From an uncultured Clostridia bacterium (GTDB lineage Bacteria > Bacillota > Clostridia > Oscillospirales > Acutalibacteraceae), in assembly GCA_937916195.1 (NCBI GenBank), contig CALFTO010000030.1, forward strand, positions 1 through 8,361: a stretch of 8,361 nucleotides of DNA, written 5' to 3'. Numbering within the stretch: the first letter of the stretch is position 1; the number at the start of each line of letters is the position of its first letter. The notes below the pieces were generated by a model that worked only from the letters and a program-made list of their open reading frames with translations, had not been told where the DNA came from and did not search any database. The translations under genes were made by a program, and so were the position numbers. This document shows, in pieces, positions 5,974 through 8,361 of the stretch.

Positions 5974-6000
5974 TACAACCTTTCAATAAAATACAATAAG

Positions 6001-6029
6001 ATTATACAATGTAAAAGTCATAATTGCAA
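6001..6029 (-). promoter_or_regulatory. Sigma-A-like promoter of yhaM
   Basis: On the minus strand, TTGCAA (6029-6024) and TATAAT (6006-6001) are separated by exactly 17 bp. The -10 is perfect and the -35 matches TTGACA at five of six positions. Transcription would start near 5994, leaving a leader of about 53 nt that contains the hairpin at 5951-5973. The promoter lies just past the 41-residue ORF, so yhaM can be expressed in vegetative cells independently of the sporulation genes. Confidence 0.8.
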
Positions 6030-6038
6030 TATTATGTT

Positions 6039-6164
6039 TTATCCGAAAAGCATTTTATCAGTATTTGTTTGGGCAATAAATACTCCACAAAAAATAAGGG
6101 TTGTGAGTACTGTTACAATTACCGATAAATAGTAACTTCTTATGATTTTATAAAGTTCTGTCAT
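6039..6164 (-). CDS. Unrecognised 41-residue single-pass membrane protein, overlaps spoIIP stop
   Basis: I do not recognise a family. The frame reads MTELYKIIRSYYLSVIVTVL followed by TTLIFCGVFIAQTNTDKMLFG. Residues 12-30 form one convincing membrane span, with basic residues K6 and R9 before it and polar residues after, suggesting an N-in topology. Its ATG overlaps the spoIIP TGA as ATGA, a classic sign of translational coupling, and AAAGGA lies about 10 nt upstream inside the spoIIP 3' end. It is the third cistron after gpr and spoIIP, where lepA follows in Bacillus. A role next to SpoIIP in the engulfing or forespore membrane is inferred from position only. The main doubt is its size; start signal, overlap and clean hydrophobic span argue that it is real. 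Confidence 0.72.
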   Translation of the reverse strand: MTELYKIIRSYYLSVIVTVLTTLIFCGVFIAQTNTDKMLFG

Positions 6165-7258
6165 ATTTCATATCCTTTCAATAGTTTTGACAAGGCTTCG
6201 CCGAAAATATTTGCGGAATTTACCGCTTCGGTTAAGGTATTTGCATCTGTGCCGATTTCTATATGCAGAGCGCAGGGCACTAAATCCATATTGTATTTTC
6301 TACCTGCCAAATTAAGCGGTCGCATAAGTGATGGGGCTTCACGCACAAGGCTTTGTTGAAGATTTAATGCAAATGTTAAATTTTTCTCCCAATTTGGAAA
6401 ATCCGTAACATTACCGTCTTCACAGCCCGTAGTAATCATTATTTGTGCTACCTTTTCACCATTAATTTGTGAAACTGTTTTAATACGCGTGCCGTCCTTT
6501 AAATAAATTGAGTCACGATGAATGTCAAGCACCACTTGAATTGACGGGTTTTCTTTTAAAATTTTGCTGATATTTTCTCTTGCACGGTCATAAGCACCAT
6601 TAAGTGTTTCGTCATAAACCGTTTTATCGTGAATGGTTTTATAGCCGTTGCTTTCAAGAATTTTACAGATTTCCTCACCTACTCTTACCATATTCTCAGC
6701 AGAATTTTCACTTCGTGTGCTACGCTCGTTTGTATAAAAGTCACGGTCTAAAAGCTCATAGGTTTCACTTGTATGAGTATGATAAATTAGAACAGCAGGC
6801 TTGTTTTTGTTAACTGATGCTTGAACTTTTTTGTTAAGATAACTTGCTATATCAATTTCGCTGTGGTTTTGAGTTGTGTTTCGAAGATAGATGCCGTTAT
6901 ACTCGGCGGTTGCGTTTTTAAGACTGTAATCTTCGGCGGAAATTGTGCCGTCATTTGAAGAATTGGCGTATTTTTTCTCTGCCTCATCAACAAGCCTTTT
7001 AATATCAGAAGAAACCGTGAAAACTATTGAGGAATTTACGGTCTGTGTTTGCGGGTTTTCATTCTCAACAATATTTTCGGTGTCCTTTTTTTCATCATTT
7101 CGATTATTAGATGTGAAAATACTTAATGGATTTGATAACATAAAGCTTGTATTCAACAACTTTTCTGCCATAGTATCTGCACCAAAGAGAATAGTTGCAA
7201 GACAAAGTGTTATAGGCAATGTGGTTTTTATTAGTAAATCAAGGATTTTTTTACCAAT
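6161..7258 (-). CDS. spoIIP: Stage II sporulation protein P (SpoIIP), peptidoglycan hydrolase
   Basis: SpoIIP is a membrane-anchored cell-wall amidase and endopeptidase that works with SpoIID and SpoIIM in engulfment of the forespore. Numbered from codon 7258: a hydrophobic anchor at about 7-27 (KTTLPITLCLATILF), a variable polar linker at about 45-125, and the SpoIIP domain at about 150-360 with YHTHTSETYE (159-168), VVLDIHRDS (242-250) and LHIEIGTDANT (331-341), which supply the metal-binding His and Glu residues. The frame is open to 7363, but there is no ATG before the anchor. Upstream candidates are TTG at 7363, 7330, 7294 and 7276, none with a ribosome binding site. ATT at 7258 has AAAAGGA 5 nt before it and gives a compact basic-hydrophobic N-terminus, so I tentatively use it (365 residues; Bacillus about 400). 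It follows gpr. Confidence 0.92.
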   Translation of the reverse strand: MGKKILDLLIKTTLPITLCLATILFGADTMAEKLLNTSFMLSNPLSIFTSNNRNDEKKDTENIVENENPQTQTVNSSIVFTVSSDIKRLVDEAEKKYANSSNDGTISAEDYSLKNATAEYNGIYLRNTTQNHSEIDIASYLNKKVQASVNKNKPAVLIYHTHTSETYELLDRDFYTNERSTRSENSAENMVRVGEEICKILESNGYKTIHDKTVYDETLNGAYDRARENISKILKENPSIQVVLDIHRDSIYLKDGTRIKTVSQINGEKVAQIMITTGCEDGNVTDFPNWEKNLTFALNLQQSLVREAPSLMRPLNLAGRKYNMDLVPCALHIEIGTDANTLTEAVNSANIFGEALSKLLKGYEI

Positions 7259-7273
7259 GTTTGTCCTTTTATT

Positions 7274-7327
7274 CAAAATATCAGCTCGTTTCAATGTTTT
7301 TTCAAATATAAATATGCTGATATTTTG
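7274..7327 (-). promoter_or_regulatory. Perfect 12-bp inverted repeat between gpr and spoIIP
   Basis: CAAAATATCAGC at 7274-7285 and GCTGATATTTTG at 7316-7327 are exact reverse complements around a 30-nt AT-rich loop. In the transcript this makes a long hairpin starting 4 nt after the gpr stop and ending 3 nt before AAAAGGA, the only good ribosome binding site ahead of spoIIP. It is not followed by a T-run, so it is more likely an mRNA processing or stability element, an attenuator, or an operator than a terminator. Confidence 0.6.
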
Positions 7328-7331
7328 CAAT

Positions 7332-8195
7332 TTATGATAGTGCAAGGAACATTTCGGGCTCAAATTCGGGTTGCAATGCGCAGTTTATACTCAAAGCAAG
7401 AAGCTTTGCGGCACGCTGAATTATTGTATCAATATCGCGGGGTGTTACCATCATTTCATCGGCATCAGTTGAAATGTTTTGAGAATTTTCAGTTAAATCG
7501 TGAACTATGGTTTTGCCGTCAACAACTGTTGGAACACCCATTGAAATTACGGGCACGCCGAGAGTTGAATTGTCAATTGTTTTTCTGTAATTTCCTACGC
7601 CTGCACCGGGGGTTATACCTGTATCTGACAATTGAACGGTTTTGCCGAGATTTGAGATTTTTCGTGAAGCCAAAGCATCAATAACAATTACCGCGTCAGG
7701 CTTAATGAATTCTACAATTCCCTTGATATATTCGGCGGTTTCAATACCCGTTTGCCCTAAAACTCCTGTTGAAACCGCGGCAACGGGACGAAGATTTGGA
7801 AGTCCCAAATCCTTTTCCATACCCTTTTCAATATGTCTTGTTGAAAAAATCTGTTTTGCACATAATGGACCTAATGCGTCTGGAGTTATGCTCTCATTAC
7901 CCAAGCCTGCAACGAGTACGGTTTGAGCATTAAGCGGTAACAAATCTTTAATGCTTTGAGTTATTGCGGTAAGTCGGCTGTCAAGCAATTCGCTTTCGTG
8001 TGAGAATTCGGGCAAATCAATTGTTATATATTTACCTTTTGGCTTACCTAATGCTTGTTCTCCCCTTTTGTCAAAGATTTCTATGGTTGTGACTACCGCT
8101 TTTTCATTTTCTTCTTTTTTAAAAAATATGCCTTCGCATTTATTATCTTTTAGCAATTCGTGTCTTTCAAGGGCAATATCTGTTCTGCAATTCAT
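7332..8195 (-). CDS. gpr: Germination protease GPR (aspartic-type SASP endopeptidase)
   Basis: GPR begins degradation of SASPs when spores germinate. It is made as an inactive zymogen in the forespore that later removes its own N-terminus. Numbered from ATG 8195 (287 residues): RTDIALE at 4-10 resembles the self-cleavage site (cut after D6), VAGLGNESITPDALGP at 95-110 with D106, and VIVIDALASRKI at 169-180 with D173; the two Asp correspond to the catalytic pair known in Bacillus GPR. SDTGITPGAGVGN (190-202) and MGVPTVVDG (219-227) are further signatures. The upstream in-frame start (8249) lacks a good site, while ATG 8195 has AAAGGAGG 7 nt before it. Compared with Bacillus GPR (about 370 residues), the propeptide is only about six residues and the protein is shorter overall. 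It leads the operon with spoIIP. I could not place a sigma-F/G promoter in the 130-bp gap to rpsT. Confidence 0.96.
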   Translation of the reverse strand: MNCRTDIALERHELLKDNKCEGIFFKKEENEKAVVTTIEIFDKRGEQALGKPKGKYITIDLPEFSHESELLDSRLTAITQSIKDLLPLNAQTVLVAGLGNESITPDALGPLCAKQIFSTRHIEKGMEKDLGLPNLRPVAAVSTGVLGQTGIETAEYIKGIVEFIKPDAVIVIDALASRKISNLGKTVQLSDTGITPGAGVGNYRKTIDNSTLGVPVISMGVPTVVDGKTIVHDLTENSQNISTDADEMMVTPRDIDTIIQRAAKLLALSINCALQPEFEPEMFLALS

Positions 8196-8263
8196 TGAAA
8201 AACCTCCTTTTATGAAGATATTATTGGCATTGAAAAAAATAATAGTCATTTTGTAAAAAAAAC

Positions 8264-8292
8264 TTGATTTTTATTTTATTCCGTGGTAATAT
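8264..8292 (+). promoter_or_regulatory. Sigma-A-like promoter of rpsT
   Basis: TTGATT at 8264-8269 and TAATAT at 8287-8292 are spaced by exactly 17 bp, with TG at 8284-8285 giving an extended -10. The start would be near 8298, leaving a leader of about 28 nt that includes the strong ribosome binding site of rpsT. Confidence 0.75.
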
Positions 8293-8325
8293 ATGTATCT
8301 GTAATGCGAAGGAGGTGTAACGAAT

Positions 8326-8361
8326 ATGCCAAATATCAAATCAGCTAAAAAGCGTGTTCTC
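8326..8361 (+). CDS. rpsT: 30S ribosomal protein S20, first 12 codons
   Basis: The 12 visible residues are MPNIKSAKKRVL, the typical start of S20, a small basic protein that binds 16S rRNA during early 30S assembly. AAGGAGGTG at 8309-8317 is a very strong ribosome binding site, 8 nt before the ATG. The gene runs off the right edge; full S20 is about 85-90 residues. Divergent placement beside gpr-spoIIP is the arrangement known from Bacillus and many Clostridia, which supports the call. Confidence 0.93.
   Translation, partial: MPNIKSAKKRVL

Noticed and set aside
5942..5986. TTG start adding 15 residues to YhaM
   Set aside because: The added segment overlaps the leader hairpin and ribosome binding site, and the family normally begins near MNFTEL.
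6945..7337. Plus-strand 130-residue Phe/Ser-rich frame antisense to spoIIP
   Set aside because: Composition is what the reverse strand of a Lys/Asn/Glu-rich gene gives; no start signals or family features.
7325..7684. Plus-strand 119-residue frame antisense to the gpr 3' end
   Set aside because: No ribosome binding site and no recognisable domain, and gpr motifs occupy the other strand.

Overview
The window is a piece of chromosome from an AT-rich, endospore-forming Firmicute, most likely a gut-type member of the Clostridia (Oscillospiraceae/Ruminococcaceae-like; this is inference from gene content, protein style and intergenic repeat style). The spore evidence is direct: an alpha/beta-type small acid-soluble spore protein (SASP), a PdaA-like cortex deacetylase, the germination protease GPR and SpoIIP all lie within 8.4 kb.

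Layout, left to right. 1-106 (minus): N-terminus of a SASP gene that runs off the window. 201-1269 (minus): a two-gene operon, a 58-residue unrecognised protein followed 13 nt later by a PdaA-like polysaccharide deacetylase with a lipoprotein signal. 1423-1929 (plus): tRNA methyltransferase TrmL, with its own sigma-A-like promoter. 1930-2059: a hairpin-rich repeat that also forms the terminator of the next unit. 2060-4812 (minus): OmpR-family response regulator and multi-pass sensor histidine kinase, overlapping by one base, with a repeated TTAAGA motif upstream that may be an autoregulatory operator. 4898-4970: a second, GC-rich foldback element that forms the terminator of yhaM. 4976-5941 (minus): YhaM-like OB-fold/HD exoribonuclease with a good promoter and a 5'-leader hairpin. 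6039-8195 (minus): gpr - spoIIP - a 41-residue single-pass membrane ORF that overlaps the spoIIP stop as ATGA. 8326-8361 (plus): start of rpsT (ribosomal protein S20), divergent from gpr.

How they work together: divergent rpsT / gpr-spoIIP is a synteny known from other spore formers. GPR degrades SASPs during germination, and the window holds both the protease and one substrate. SpoIIP drives engulfment by peptidoglycan hydrolysis, and PdaA-like enzymes make cortex muramic-delta-lactam. TrmL, YhaM and S20 are vegetative RNA and translation genes. The two-component system's stimulus cannot be read from the sequence.

No CRISPR array, phage, insertion sequence, tRNA or rRNA was seen. The points most worth a second look are two small genes sitting in sporulation operons, a perfect 12-bp inverted repeat between gpr and spoIIP that goes with a possible AUU start codon, two repeat-derived terminators, and the TTAAGA repeats upstream of the response regulator.
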